NCBI GenBank assembly: GCA_023388335.1
Contig: JAEWGL010000005.1
Coordinates: 1-36,758, forward strand
Length of the DNA stretch: 36,758 nt
Direction of reading: 5' to 3'
From: Pseudomonadota bacterium
GTDB lineage: Bacteria > Pseudomonadota > Gammaproteobacteria > Pseudomonadales > Pseudomonadaceae
Both the position numbers and the translations under genes were made by a program. Of the stretch, positions 1 to 7,969 are shown in pieces; within the stretch, counting starts at the first letter, position 1, and every line of letters begins with the position of its first letter. The notes under the pieces were generated by a model. The model ran no database searches, had not been told where the DNA came from, and was given only the letters and a program-made list of their open reading frames with translations.

Positions 1-272
1 ATCATCCCGTGGGCCACATCCTCAACCAGCGCCTTGGCCATGCCGCTGAGATAATGTGCGGCCCACACCATGTCACCATCCCCGTCCACCCCGGCCTCCA
101 GCGTCATCTTGTAGACGCAGTTCAACAGCACGGACGCCTGCTCCAAGGCGTATTCCGCATCATGCCCCGGCGTCACCTTGAACAACCGGTCAGCGATTTT
201 CCCCCCAACGCCCTCACCAAAGGTGCCGACGCCAGAAGTCTTCAGCTCTTTAAGATTAATTCTGCTGCTCAT
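1..272 (-). CDS. DUF3077-family small protein (3' end cut by window)
   Basis: A minus-strand reading frame opens with ATG at 272 and runs off the left edge after about 90 codons. A good Shine-Dalgarno (GGAGG) lies 6 bases before the ATG. The protein begins MSSRINLKELKTSG and contains LFKVTPGHDAEYALEQAS, then a helical stretch with VLLNCVYKM and WAAHYLSGMAKALV. This matches my memory of DUF3077, small Pseudomonas proteins whose core reads 'LF.V.PG.dae.ALeqAs.LL'. The function of the family is unknown to me. No signal peptide or membrane segment is visible. It lies downstream of, and in the same direction as, a second small gene of a related type (391-627). The family call is fairly secure; the C-terminus cannot be seen. 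Confidence 0.75.
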   Translation of the reverse strand, partial: MSSRINLKELKTSGVGTFGEGVGGKIADRLFKVTPGHDAEYALEQASVLLNCVYKMTLEAGVDGDGDMVWAAHYLSGMAKALVEDVAHGM

Positions 273-330
273 AGCAAACCTCCAGGCATGCGCCCAGGCC
301 AGACACAGCTGTCCCGGCGCAGCTCATCCT

Positions 331-370
331 TCTGTGGGAGCGGCAGTTCGGCGCTCCGATTTGCCCGCGA
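331..370. repeat. REP-type intergenic repeat
   Basis: A GTGGGAGCGGC start and a TTGCCCGCGA end flank a GTTCGGCGCTCC core. This resembles the abundant Pseudomonas REP family (GTGGGAGCGGGCTTGCCCGCGAA) with an expanded centre. It lies in the 118-bp gap between the two small hypothetical genes, just past the stop codon of the 391-627 gene. Confidence 0.55.
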
Positions 371-390
371 AAAATACAGCTCGGTTTTGG

Positions 391-627
391 TCAGTGCCGC
401 GATTGCACCCGGCTTAAGGCCATCTCGACCAGACTTCGGGCATTTTCGATTTCATGCATCGCAGCCAAGGTCATGACCTGCCCGGCGGGCTTGGGATGTA
501 TCAGCACCGTCTGCTGCGCGACAGTCAGGGCGCAGACCAGGTATTCCGAGGTTTGGAGAAGCAGGGCTTCGATGGAGGGATTGGCATCAGTTGCTTGAAG
601 CGGTGGATCGGGAACGATCTTCAACAT
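391..627 (-). CDS. DUF6124-like small hypothetical protein
   Basis: A 78-residue protein starts MLKIVPDPPLQAT, the 'MfK..P.PP' opening I associate with the small DUF6124 proteins of Pseudomonas. It continues with a helical region (LLLQTSEYLVCALTVAQQTV) and ends with a helix, MHEIENARSLVEMALSRV. The family is close in appearance to DUF3077, and the next gene downstream on the same strand (1-272) is of that type, so the two look like a tandem pair of paralogous small proteins. No catalytic motif, signal peptide or membrane segment is seen and the function is unknown. The ATG at 627 has only a weak ribosome binding site (GGACACAAGAC). An ATG 13 bases upstream is in another frame. Confidence 0.7.
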   Translation of the reverse strand: MLKIVPDPPLQATDANPSIEALLLQTSEYLVCALTVAQQTVLIHPKPAGQVMTLAAMHEIENARSLVEMALSRVQSRH

Positions 628-810
628 GTCTTGTGTCCATTATGTGAGGAATGGAGCTGCGACCAAACTGCTGTCAAACAGAAAGGTGGCAGCTATACGC
701 GGGTTGACAGACCGGAACAAATGGACAAACACCGGCGCACCGAAGTGCCCCACGTACAGCCGCCGTAACACGGAGGCATGTGGTCACATTTGAATTGCCG
801 GCCTGTCAAA

Positions 811-838
811 GCCGGTCGTTGGATCAGCAACGACCGGC
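811..838. repeat. Perfect 11-bp inverted repeat (hairpin)
   Basis: GCCGGTCGTTG and CAACGACCGGC are exact reverse complements separated by the six bases GATCAG. The stem is strong, but neither strand has a clear T-tract after it, so it is not a textbook terminator. It stands alone in the gap between the DUF6124-like gene and pepN. Confidence 0.6.
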
Positions 839-1020
839 CGAGACTAGACCGGCGACATGACCACCGCAAGCGCTCAAAGGTGGTAGGAGGATAATTCGGA
901 AATGTCCTACACGATATAGGTGAAGTCTGAAGTTTTGCCGCCTTTTGTAGGCTGAAAGACGGGCTGAATACCTGCGGCTTACGCATACCAAGTGGGAGAT
1001 GGCCCAGCCCAAGCGCGGCA

Positions 1021-1247
1021 TGTGGGGAGCGCGCCTTGTGCCGGGACGCCGGACCGCGCGATCGGGCGCGCAGCGGCCGCAACCCTGCAACCGCGCTGCA
1101 TCAGACAGATCGAGATGGCTGGCTTTACGGCCGCTTCGCAGCTGATCGCAGGACAAGCCAGCTCCCACAGAGTACCGGGCCGCGCTTGCAGGGCCTTGTT
1201 CTCTGTGCGACAGCGCAGCCCAGCGGGCTGGGCGATCTCCTACAGAG
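1021..1247. repeat. Cluster of degenerate REP elements
   Basis: Three REP-like pieces lie close together. Positions 1021-1085 contain GCCTTGTG...CGCGATCGGGCGCGCAGCGGCCGC, which echoes the 'GGCCTTGTGCCGCGATCGGGCCGCAAAGCGGCC' variant. Positions 1129-1172 contain CGCTTCGCAGCTGATCGC then GACAAGCCAGCTCCCACA, the reverse complement of the 'TGTGGGAGCTGGCTTG' variant. Positions 1211-1246 contain GCGGGCTGGGCGATCTCCTACAG. The cluster sits just downstream of the pepN stop codon, a typical REP location. Confidence 0.5.
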
Positions 1248-1330
1248 AGGGTGTGTCCCTCCCCCGAATGTGTGTTCCTTCCCAGAGAGCGTGGGCCCGC
1301 CACAGTGTGTGGGGGCCGTCAGCCATCCTT

Positions 1331-3988
1331 CTAGGCCAGGCTCTTGCTCACTACTTCGTAGACGTCGCTGGACAACGCACCCGACGCCAGAATCCGCTCA
1401 AGCTCCCCTCTCATCAACGCCTGGCGGGCATCGTCATACTTGCGCCAGCGGGTCAACGGCGCCAGTTGGCGCGAGGCAATCTGCGGGTTCAAGGCGTTGA
1501 GCTCGATCACCAGGTCCGCCAGGAAGCGATAGCCCGAACCATCGGCAGCATGGAAATTGACCAGATTTTGCCCGGCAAACGCGCCAATCAAGGCACGCAC
1601 CTTGTTCGGATTCTTCAGGGTAAAGGCCGGGTGCTGCATCAGCGCCTTCACCCGCGCCAGGCCGCCCGGCAACGTGCTGGCAGCCTGCACGCTGAACCAT
1701 TGGTCCATGACCAGCGGGTTGTCCTTGAAGTGCTCGGCGAAGCTTTCCAAGGCCTTGGCCCGCTCGGTTTCGAACGGTGAATTGACCAGCACCGCCAGGG
1801 CAGTCAGGCGTTCGGTCATGTTGTCGCAGTGCTCGAACTGCTCCAGGGTCGCCTCAAGCACCTGCGGCTTGCCGCTGAGCATCAGGTACGACAGGGCGAT
1901 GTTCTGCAGGCTGCGGCGGGCGAAGTGCTCGGCTTCGGCGATATACGCAGTGGCGCGCGAGGACGCTCGGTTGGCCTGATAACGCGTCCATAGGGCATCG
2001 AACAGCTGTTCGGCGATGGCCTTGCGGGCAAAATCGCGGGCGGCATGGATGGCGTCGACGTCGGCGACCTGGCTGATTTCAGTCAGATAAGCCTCGCCCG
2101 GCAGCGAGAGCATCTCGGCGACCATAGCTTGGTCGAGCGATTCGTCGCCCAGCACGGTGCCCAGGGCCTGGATCAGCCGTTGATCGAGCACCAGCTCGGC
2201 GCCTTGCTGGTACTGGCCGATCAGCTCCTGCAGCACCTGCACCGACAGCTGCTGGCCGGCTTCCCAGCGGTTGAAGCCATCGCTGTCGTGCTGCATGAGG
2301 AACATCAGCTGGTCGCGATCGTAAGGGAACGCCAGCTTGACCGGTGCGCTGAAGCCGCGCAGCAGCGAAGGCAGTGGTTTGGCGGCAATGCCTTCGAAAG
2401 TGAAGGTCTGCTCGGCCGCGGTGACCGATAGCACTCGCGTGGTGCCTTGGGCGGCGGATTCACCGGCAAGGCGCAGCGGCAGGTCATTGCCCTGGGCATC
2501 GAGCAGGCCTAGCTCGACCGGAATCACGAACGGCAGTTTCTCGACCTTGTCCGGCGTCGGCGGGCAGCTCTGGCGGAAGGTCAAGCTGTAGGTCTGCGCG
2601 GCGCTGTCATAGGCCTCGCTGACTTCCAGGCGTGGGGTGCCGGCCTGGCTGTACCAGCGCTTGAATTGAGTCAGGTCGACGCCGTTGGCATCTTCCATGG
2701 CCTTGATGAAGTCGTCGCAGGTTACGGCCTGGCCGTCGTGGCGCTCGAAATACAGGTCGCTGCCCTTGCGGAAGCCTTCGTGGCCCAGCAGGGTGCGGAC
2801 CATGCGGACCACTTCGGAGCCCTTTTCATACACGGTCAGGGTGTAGAAGTTGGAGATCTCGATGAAGCTGTCCGGGCGCACGGCGTGGGCCATGGGGCCT
2901 GCGTCTTCGGCGAACTGGTGGGTACGCAGGTAGGCCACGTCCTCGATGCGCTTGACCGTGCGCGAGTTCATGTCGGCGCTGAACTCGGCGTCGCGGAACA
3001 CCGTGAAGCCTTCCTTTAGCGACAGCTGGAACCAGTCACGGCAGGTCACCCGGTTGCCCGACCAGTTGTGGAAGTACTCGTGGGCGACCACCGCTTCGAC
3101 GCGCTGGTGGGCGGCATCGGTGGCGGTTTCGGCGCGGGCCAGCACGCAACTGGAGTTGAAGATGTTCAGGCCCTTGTTTTCCATCGCACCCATGTTGAAG
3201 TCGTTGACCGCGACGATCATGAAGATGTCGAGGTCGTACTCGCGGCCATAGACTTCCTCGTCCCAGCGCATGGACTTCTTCAGGCTGAGCATGGCGTGGG
3301 CGCACTTGTCGATGTTCTCGGGCTCGACGTAGATGCGCAGGGTCACATCACGGCCGGACTGACGGGTGAACACGTCTTCGACGCACCAGAGGTCCCCGGC
3401 GACCAGGGCGAACAGGTAGGCGGGTTTTACGAACGGGTCTTCCCAGGTGGCCCAGTGGCGGCCGTCTTCCTGGGGACCGCTGCCGATCGGGTTGCCGTTG
3501 GACAGCAACACCGGGTAGCGATGCTGCTCGGCGATCACCGTGGTGGTGAAGGTGCTCATCACGTCCGGGCGGTCGAGGTAGTAGGTGATCTTGCGGAAAC
3601 CCTCGGCCTCGCACTGGGTGCAGTACATGCTGCCAGACTTGTACAGGCCTTCCAGAGCAGTGTTGGTTTCGGGGTGGATCCTCACGCTGGTATCCACGAT
3701 GAAGCGCTCGGCCTTGGGCTGCAGGGTCAGGCTGTCATCGTCGCGTTGGTAATCGGTGGCCGCCAGGGGCTGGTCATCGAGCTGCACGCTGAGCAGCTCC
3801 AGCTGCTGGCCGTCGAGCACCAGCGGCGGCAGGCCGGCGCCACGCGCCGGATTGCGGCGCATGACCAGTTGCGCATGGACCAGGCTGTGGTCCTCGAACA
3901 ATTCGAAGGTCAGGTGCGTCTCGTCGATCAGGTACTCGGGCGCCTGGTAGTCCTTGAGGTAGATCACTTGCGGTTGTTCGGTACGCAT
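1331..3988 (-). CDS. pepN: Aminopeptidase N (M1 family zinc metalloprotease)
   Basis: An 885-residue cytosolic alanyl aminopeptidase that removes N-terminal residues from peptides. It carries the exopeptidase motif GAMEN (267-271) and the zinc-binding HEYFHNW motif (303-309). Glu326 in LSLKEGFTV lies 19 residues after the second His, where the third zinc ligand of HEXXH-X18-E is expected. NFYTLTVYEKG further on supplies the usual transition-state tyrosine region. The N-terminal beta domain and long C-terminal helical domain fit the E. coli PepN architecture, and the length is normal (E. coli about 870). The ATG at 3988 is preceded by AAGGA. It lies 12 bp downstream of the DUF2797 gene on the same strand and could be co-transcribed with it. 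Confidence 0.97.
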   Translation of the reverse strand: MRTEQPQVIYLKDYQAPEYLIDETHLTFELFEDHSLVHAQLVMRRNPARGAGLPPLVLDGQQLELLSVQLDDQPLAATDYQRDDDSLTLQPKAERFIVDTSVRIHPETNTALEGLYKSGSMYCTQCEAEGFRKITYYLDRPDVMSTFTTTVIAEQHRYPVLLSNGNPIGSGPQEDGRHWATWEDPFVKPAYLFALVAGDLWCVEDVFTRQSGRDVTLRIYVEPENIDKCAHAMLSLKKSMRWDEEVYGREYDLDIFMIVAVNDFNMGAMENKGLNIFNSSCVLARAETATDAAHQRVEAVVAHEYFHNWSGNRVTCRDWFQLSLKEGFTVFRDAEFSADMNSRTVKRIEDVAYLRTHQFAEDAGPMAHAVRPDSFIEISNFYTLTVYEKGSEVVRMVRTLLGHEGFRKGSDLYFERHDGQAVTCDDFIKAMEDANGVDLTQFKRWYSQAGTPRLEVSEAYDSAAQTYSLTFRQSCPPTPDKVEKLPFVIPVELGLLDAQGNDLPLRLAGESAAQGTTRVLSVTAAEQTFTFEGIAAKPLPSLLRGFSAPVKLAFPYDRDQLMFLMQHDSDGFNRWEAGQQLSVQVLQELIGQYQQGAELVLDQRLIQALGTVLGDESLDQAMVAEMLSLPGEAYLTEISQVADVDAIHAARDFARKAIAEQLFDALWTRYQANRASSRATAYIAEAEHFARRSLQNIALSYLMLSGKPQVLEATLEQFEHCDNMTERLTALAVLVNSPFETERAKALESFAEHFKDNPLVMDQWFSVQAASTLPGGLARVKALMQHPAFTLKNPNKVRALIGAFAGQNLVNFHAADGSGYRFLADLVIELNALNPQIASRQLAPLTRWRKYDDARQALMRGELERILASGALSSDVYEVVSKSLA

Positions 3989-4000
3989 GTGGCGGTCCTT

Positions 4001-4831
4001 TTACTGATGCACGGCCAGCTGGTAGGCCGTGTACTTGCGAATATTGATCACACCGGTGTCGAAGATCAGGTACTGCCCCTTGATGCCCAGCAGCGTGCCT
4101 TCGACCACGGGGTTCTTGTCGAGGTTGAAACTGACGATCTTCTTCGGATACGCCTCGACCGGGTAACGCATCTGGACGACCTCAGCGTCCGGCAACGGCT
4201 GGATGGCTTGCAGACCGAAGCGATCCTGCAAGGTGCGAATGCCATCAGCGCAGGCATCGAAGATCTGCTCGCGCACGGCTGCAAGGTCGAGCACTTGCGC
4301 ATCGCCCTTGAGCAGCGCCCGCCAGTTGGTGCGATCAGGCACCTGGCTGCGCAGCACGTCTTCGACCAGCCCCGACTGCTGCCGGGTGGCCACGCGCATG
4401 ATCGGCAGGGCCTGGCTGGCGCCCTGGTCGAGCCAGCGGGTCGGCAGCTGGGTGGCGCGGGTGATGCCGACCTTGATCCCGGACGAGTTGGCCAGGTACA
4501 CCACATGGTCGGTCATGCAGAACTGCTCGCCCCACGATGGGTCACGGCAGGTGCCATGTTCGTAGTGGCAGCGCTCCGGCGCCATAATGCAGAGGTCGCA
4601 CTGGGCCAGCTTGGTCATGCAGGGGTAGCAATAGCCCTGGCTGAAACTGGTCTTGGTGCGCTTGCCGCAATGACTGCAGTGGATCGCACCGAGGTACTCC
4701 AGGCGCAGCGAACTGCCGATCAACGGGTTGACCGGCACCTGTTCATCGCCCAGGCGAAAGCTGTACTGCACGAACGGTGCTTCAAGACGCACCGACATCT
4801 TGCTCAAAGAGCCACGAGCGAGTTCGATCAA
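4001..4831 (-). CDS. DUF2797 family protein, zinc-finger-like
   Basis: A conserved protein of unknown function. The N-terminal third has paired cysteines (CSHCGKR, then CYPCMTKL, CDLC and further Cys/His), suggesting metal binding. The middle contains VYLANSSGIKVGITR and the arginine-rich turn LPTRWLDQGA, reminiscent of a GIY-YIG-like fold in this family; that comparison is inference. I place the start at TTG 4831, which overlaps the TGA stop of the upstream DUF1315 gene as TTGA, an arrangement typical of translational coupling. It gives 276 residues beginning with an Ile-Glu-Leu-Ala-Arg-Gly segment. An in-frame ATG at 4888 would give 295 residues but lies inside the upstream gene without a well-spaced ribosome binding site. 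Family call confident, start moderately so. Confidence 0.85.
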   Translation of the reverse strand: MIELARGSLSKMSVRLEAPFVQYSFRLGDEQVPVNPLIGSSLRLEYLGAIHCSHCGKRTKTSFSQGYCYPCMTKLAQCDLCIMAPERCHYEHGTCRDPSWGEQFCMTDHVVYLANSSGIKVGITRATQLPTRWLDQGASQALPIMRVATRQQSGLVEDVLRSQVPDRTNWRALLKGDAQVLDLAAVREQIFDACADGIRTLQDRFGLQAIQPLPDAEVVQMRYPVEAYPKKIVSFNLDKNPVVEGTLLGIKGQYLIFDTGVINIRKYTAYQLAVHQ

Positions 4832-5088
4832 TGCACTGAGTCCGACTTGAACAGGATGTTCTCGATGGGCGTCGATTTGGACGCGCATTCCTGGGCGTTC
4901 ATATAGCCGGTACGCTGCTCTTCGGGCAGGTTCTGCATCTCCCAGGCGATCACCGCCTGCAGGGAGAGCTCCTTCTGCTCGGTGGTCAGCTTGCGCCCGT
5001 CAGACCATTTGCCAAGCTCCACGGCCGTCTTCAGGCTCTCGTAGATCTCCGGGGTAATGTTTTCAATCATTTGCGCGAAAGTGGACAT
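4828..5088 (-). CDS. DUF1315 (YeaC-like) family protein
   Basis: An 86-residue protein beginning MSTFAQMIENITPEIYESLK, with a conserved middle KTAVELGKWSDGRKLTTEQ and AVIAWEMQNLPEEQRTGYM. This matches the YeaC/DUF1315 family of gammaproteobacteria (about 90 residues), whose function is unknown to me. I chose the ATG at 5088 because GGAGA lies just before it; an upstream ATG at 5106 would add only MIFGDA. Its stop codon overlaps the proposed TTG start of the DUF2797 gene, so the two are probably translated together. Only 14 bp separate it from the rhomboid gene upstream on the same strand. Confidence 0.88.
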   Translation of the reverse strand: MSTFAQMIENITPEIYESLKTAVELGKWSDGRKLTTEQKELSLQAVIAWEMQNLPEEQRTGYMNAQECASKSTPIENILFKSDSVH

Positions 5089-5102
5089 AGCGTCTCCAAA
5101 AA

Positions 5103-5975
5103 TCAAGCCGACAGTTTACGCCGGGCCAGCGCCCCGCCCAAGAGCCCGCTCAAGCATCCGATCAACAACCCGCCGACGTGCGCGGCATTGGCGATCTGGC
5201 CGAAGCCCAGCAGGCTGATCACGCCGGACATGCACACCAGCAGCCAGACCAGCATCATCACCAGCACCCCGCGCGGCAGACGGAACAGCGGGTCGGGCGC
5301 CAGCCACTGGTACAGCCAGACGTGACCGAGCAGGCCGTACAGCACGCCGGACAAGCCGCCGAACAGGCTCGGACCGCCAGCCAGATGCTGGGCGAAGTTG
5401 GATACCAGGCTGAACAGCAGGGTCAGCAGCCCCAGAACCCAGGGGCCCTGGCGCAGTTCGATGCGCCGCCCCAGCTCCCAGTACCAGAGGCCGTTCATCG
5501 CCAGGTGCAGGATGCCGAAATGCACCAGCATCGGCGACACCAGCCGCCACCACTGACCGTCCGCCAGGCCTTGGGCCAGAGGCGTGAAGTACAGGTAGTC
5601 GCCCTGTACGCGAAAATCCAGGAAGGTCAGCCAGCTCAGGGTCGAGAGGTTTTCGCCCAGCCCGGTCAGCCCGGCCACCACAAGGCATGCCAGCAATACG
5701 ACGGCGGTCACCTTGCTGGCGCGCAGCTGCTCGGCCAGCGTCGGGCGCGCCGGCGCGCGGGGCACCGCCGCGGCAGGCAGTTCAAGGTCGGCGTTGCCCT
5801 CGGGGAAGCGCTGGTACAGCTGGCGCACGTCGTCGGCCAGGCCCTCGGCGACCCAGAGCACCTGTTCCTCGCCCTCCTCGCTCACCCGGTGCGGCACGTG
5901 CAAGCGCCGCAGCAGGCCGACGAAACCGCTGAGGTCGACCGTCAGCGGCAGGCGCATCACTTCAATCACGTTCAT
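5103..5975 (-). CDS. Rhomboid family intramembrane serine protease
   Basis: A 290-residue membrane protease of the GlpG type. The first 80 or so residues form a cytosolic domain, followed by several membrane helices from about residue 88. The rhomboid signatures are present: HFGILHLAMN (152-161, the H-x4-H-x3-N motif of helix 2), the catalytic serine in GGLSG (Ser209) and the partner histidine in AAHVGG (His266). The enzyme should cleave transmembrane segments of other proteins within the inner membrane; no substrate is suggested here. Its ATG overlaps the stop codon of the metallophosphatase gene as ATGA, so translation is probably coupled. With nadK it forms a three-gene overlapping unit. 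Confidence 0.93.
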   Translation of the reverse strand: MNVIEVMRLPLTVDLSGFVGLLRRLHVPHRVSEEGEEQVLWVAEGLADDVRQLYQRFPEGNADLELPAAAVPRAPARPTLAEQLRASKVTAVVLLACLVVAGLTGLGENLSTLSWLTFLDFRVQGDYLYFTPLAQGLADGQWWRLVSPMLVHFGILHLAMNGLWYWELGRRIELRQGPWVLGLLTLLFSLVSNFAQHLAGGPSLFGGLSGVLYGLLGHVWLYQWLAPDPLFRLPRGVLVMMLVWLLVCMSGVISLLGFGQIANAAHVGGLLIGCLSGLLGGALARRKLSA

Positions 5976-6943
5976 TGGCTGGCCTGCGCGCGTTCGACAT
6001 CGACCCAGACGAACTTGCGCGGGTCGATGCGGGTTTCATCATCCAGTCGATAGGCGACCAGCTTGCCGTACAGCACCGCACTGTAGTCCAGGCATGCCAG
6101 GTTGGCACGGATCGGCGCTGGCCGACCGCTGCGCCAGTAGTGCCCAACGAACAGCAAGGGTTCATCCTCGGGATAGCGCAGCAAGGCATTCTTCTCCGTG
6201 TGGCTGAGCGGCGTGCTGGCCACCGCCGCGGGCAAGGCATCGGGCTGGAAGACGATATCGCCGTAGGTCTGCGGATCGTCTTCCCAGAACTTGGTGCGGA
6301 AGAAAGCGCGGGTCAAGCCATCGCCGCCGGTGAGGGTCAGGCCATCGGGCAAGCGCATGTCGGTGCCGCGCAGCAGGCGGTTGCACACCGTGGCGGCAAA
6401 GCTACCGGAAACCGAAGAGGCCTGGACGAAATGCGCGTCGATGCAGCCATCGGGGTGTTGCTGGCGCAGCGGTTCGATCAGCCGCGGGTCCCAGCAGGCA
6501 TGCACCAGGCGCAAGCGCCCGGCGTCGATGAACAGCGGCAGCTCGTAGAACCACTGCAGGAAGTCGTGCCAGTCGCCGGGGTGCTGGGCGAACTGGCTGA
6601 GGGTCTCGTCGATCAGCCGGGCGTGGCGTGGCGTGTGCTCGCGCACATAGCTTTTGCCACTGCCGGGCAACGCCGGTGTGGTCCAGGCCAGGGCGTTGTA
6701 CTCGTGGTTGCCCATGATGCAATGGGCCTGGCCGGCCGTGACCATGTCGTGGACGATGTGCAGCGCCTCGCGGATCCGCGGGCCGCGGTCGATGATGTCG
6801 CCAAGGAACAGCGCCTGGCGGCGCGAATGCCGCCATACGCCGTTCTGGCGTTTGTAGCCGAGGGCGTCGAGCAGGCGCTCCAGGGTCAGGGCACAGCCAT
6901 GCACGTCACCGATGATGTCGAAACTGCGCGCCGGATCGAGCAT
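5972..6943 (-). CDS. Metallophosphoesterase (serine/threonine phosphatase-like)
   Basis: A 323-residue calcineurin-like phosphoesterase. The metal-binding blocks are clear near the N-terminus: GDVHG (12-16), GDIIDRGP (48-55) and GNHEYN (78-83). Histidines later in the chain (LVHACWD, FVGHYW) supply the remaining ligands. The layout resembles PrpE/ApaH-type enzymes that hydrolyse phosphate esters or diadenosine polyphosphates; the substrate cannot be read from the sequence. The start ATG overlaps the nadK stop by one base (TGATG) and its own stop overlaps the rhomboid start, so it is the middle gene of a coupled trio. It is longer than ApaH (about 280) and is best left as a generic phosphoesterase. 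Confidence 0.9.
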   Translation of the reverse strand: MLDPARSFDIIGDVHGCALTLERLLDALGYKRQNGVWRHSRRQALFLGDIIDRGPRIREALHIVHDMVTAGQAHCIMGNHEYNALAWTTPALPGSGKSYVREHTPRHARLIDETLSQFAQHPGDWHDFLQWFYELPLFIDAGRLRLVHACWDPRLIEPLRQQHPDGCIDAHFVQASSVSGSFAATVCNRLLRGTDMRLPDGLTLTGGDGLTRAFFRTKFWEDDPQTYGDIVFQPDALPAAVASTPLSHTEKNALLRYPEDEPLLFVGHYWRSGRPAPIRANLACLDYSAVLYGKLVAYRLDDETRIDPRKFVWVDVERAQASQ

Positions 6944-7833
6944 CAGTCGCCTCCACCACCCAAACGGCTACCCCAGCCGAGCTTGGTACGACAGACCTCG
7001 TAGTAATTGTGGTCCAGTGGGTGGATCAGGCGCAGCTTCTGCGGCTTCTTGTTCACCGTGATGGTGTCGCCGGGGGCGCAGGTGAAATGGTTCTGGCCAT
7101 CACAGGACACCTGCGGATAGATCTGCAGGTCCTTGGACACGACGATCTTCAGCTCGCTGTTGCCGTCGACCACGATCGGCCGGCTGGACAGGGTGTGCGG
7201 GTACATGGGCACGATGACGATGGCATCGAGCTTGGGGTGCATGATCGGGCCGCCGGCCGACAGCGCGTAGGCGGTGGAGCCGGTCGGGGTGGCGACAATG
7301 AGGCCGTCGGCCTTCTGGCTGCAGACGAACTGGCCATCGATGTAGATCTCGAACTCGATCATGCGCGTGGACTTGCCCGGATGCAGCACCACGTCGTTGA
7401 GCGCATCGCCCTGGCCGATCGCTTCGGCATGGCGGCGCACCTCGGCCTGGAGCAGGAAGCGATTTTCCACCAGGTAGTGGCCGTCGAGCACTTCGGCGAC
7501 CTTCACTTCAAGCTCCTCGGGGCGGATGTCGGTGAGAAAGCCCAGGCTGCCGCGGTTGATCCCCAGCACCGGGATGTTGTGCCGGGCCAGGGCGCGGGCG
7601 GCGCCGAGCAGGCTGCCATCGCCGCCGACCACAATCACCAGGTCGCAGACCTCGCCCAACAGCTTGCGCGTCGAGGTCTGCAGGCCGTGGCCGGGCAAGA
7701 CCTCGGCGATGGTGTCTTCGAGGATCACGTGCAGGTGGCGCTCGAGCAGGAATTTTTTCAGTCGGCGAATGGTATCGAGCACCTGGGAGCTGCCAAGGCG
7801 GCCGATGATACCGATATTGCGAAATTGCTCCAT
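6943..7833 (-). CDS. nadK: NAD(+) kinase
   Basis: A 296-residue cytosolic enzyme that phosphorylates NAD+ to NADP+ with ATP or polyphosphate. The GGDGS motif (70-74) is intact, followed by NRGSLGFLTD, LNDVVLHPGK and the GSTAYALSAGGPI glycine-rich block, all hallmarks of the family. Length is as expected (E. coli 292). The ATG at 7833 has an AGGAG ribosome binding site at good spacing. It is the first gene of a coupled minus-strand unit with the metallophosphatase and rhomboid protease and is divergent from the DUF1853 gene, with a 136-bp shared upstream region. Confidence 0.97.
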   Translation of the reverse strand: MEQFRNIGIIGRLGSSQVLDTIRRLKKFLLERHLHVILEDTIAEVLPGHGLQTSTRKLLGEVCDLVIVVGGDGSLLGAARALARHNIPVLGINRGSLGFLTDIRPEELEVKVAEVLDGHYLVENRFLLQAEVRRHAEAIGQGDALNDVVLHPGKSTRMIEFEIYIDGQFVCSQKADGLIVATPTGSTAYALSAGGPIMHPKLDAIVIVPMYPHTLSSRPIVVDGNSELKIVVSKDLQIYPQVSCDGQNHFTCAPGDTITVNKKPQKLRLIHPLDHNYYEVCRTKLGWGSRLGGGGD

Positions 7834-7969
7834 GGGGCTCCTGCGAGGCTCTGCGGCGGGTGAAAAAGGCGCGGGGCGCCCAGAGATTCCGATTATGGGC
7901 GAAAGGGCCGGCCAGCGGCAAACCGGTCAATGCCCTGAAGCCCGCGCCGACAACGGCTATGCTCGCAGG

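Larger units (their letters stand above)
628..1330. other. Intergenic region without a credible gene
   Basis: About 700 bp with open frames on both strands, but none shows a recognisable protein, a good ribosome binding site or conserved composition. The stretch holds a perfect hairpin (811-838), a small inverted repeat GTAGGA/TCCTAC (883-910) and a cluster of REP-like elements (1021-1247). It separates the small-gene pair from pepN. Terminator and promoter functions are possible but not resolved. Confidence 0.6.

Noticed and set aside
824..1303. Minus-strand ORFs of 129-159 codons downstream of pepN
   Set aside because: They run through REP elements and a hairpin; composition and translation look random.
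3068..4906. A 612-codon open frame on the plus strand opposite pepN and the DUF2797 gene
   Set aside because: It covers the strand opposite genes with clear catalytic motifs and shows low-complexity translation typical of a shadow frame.
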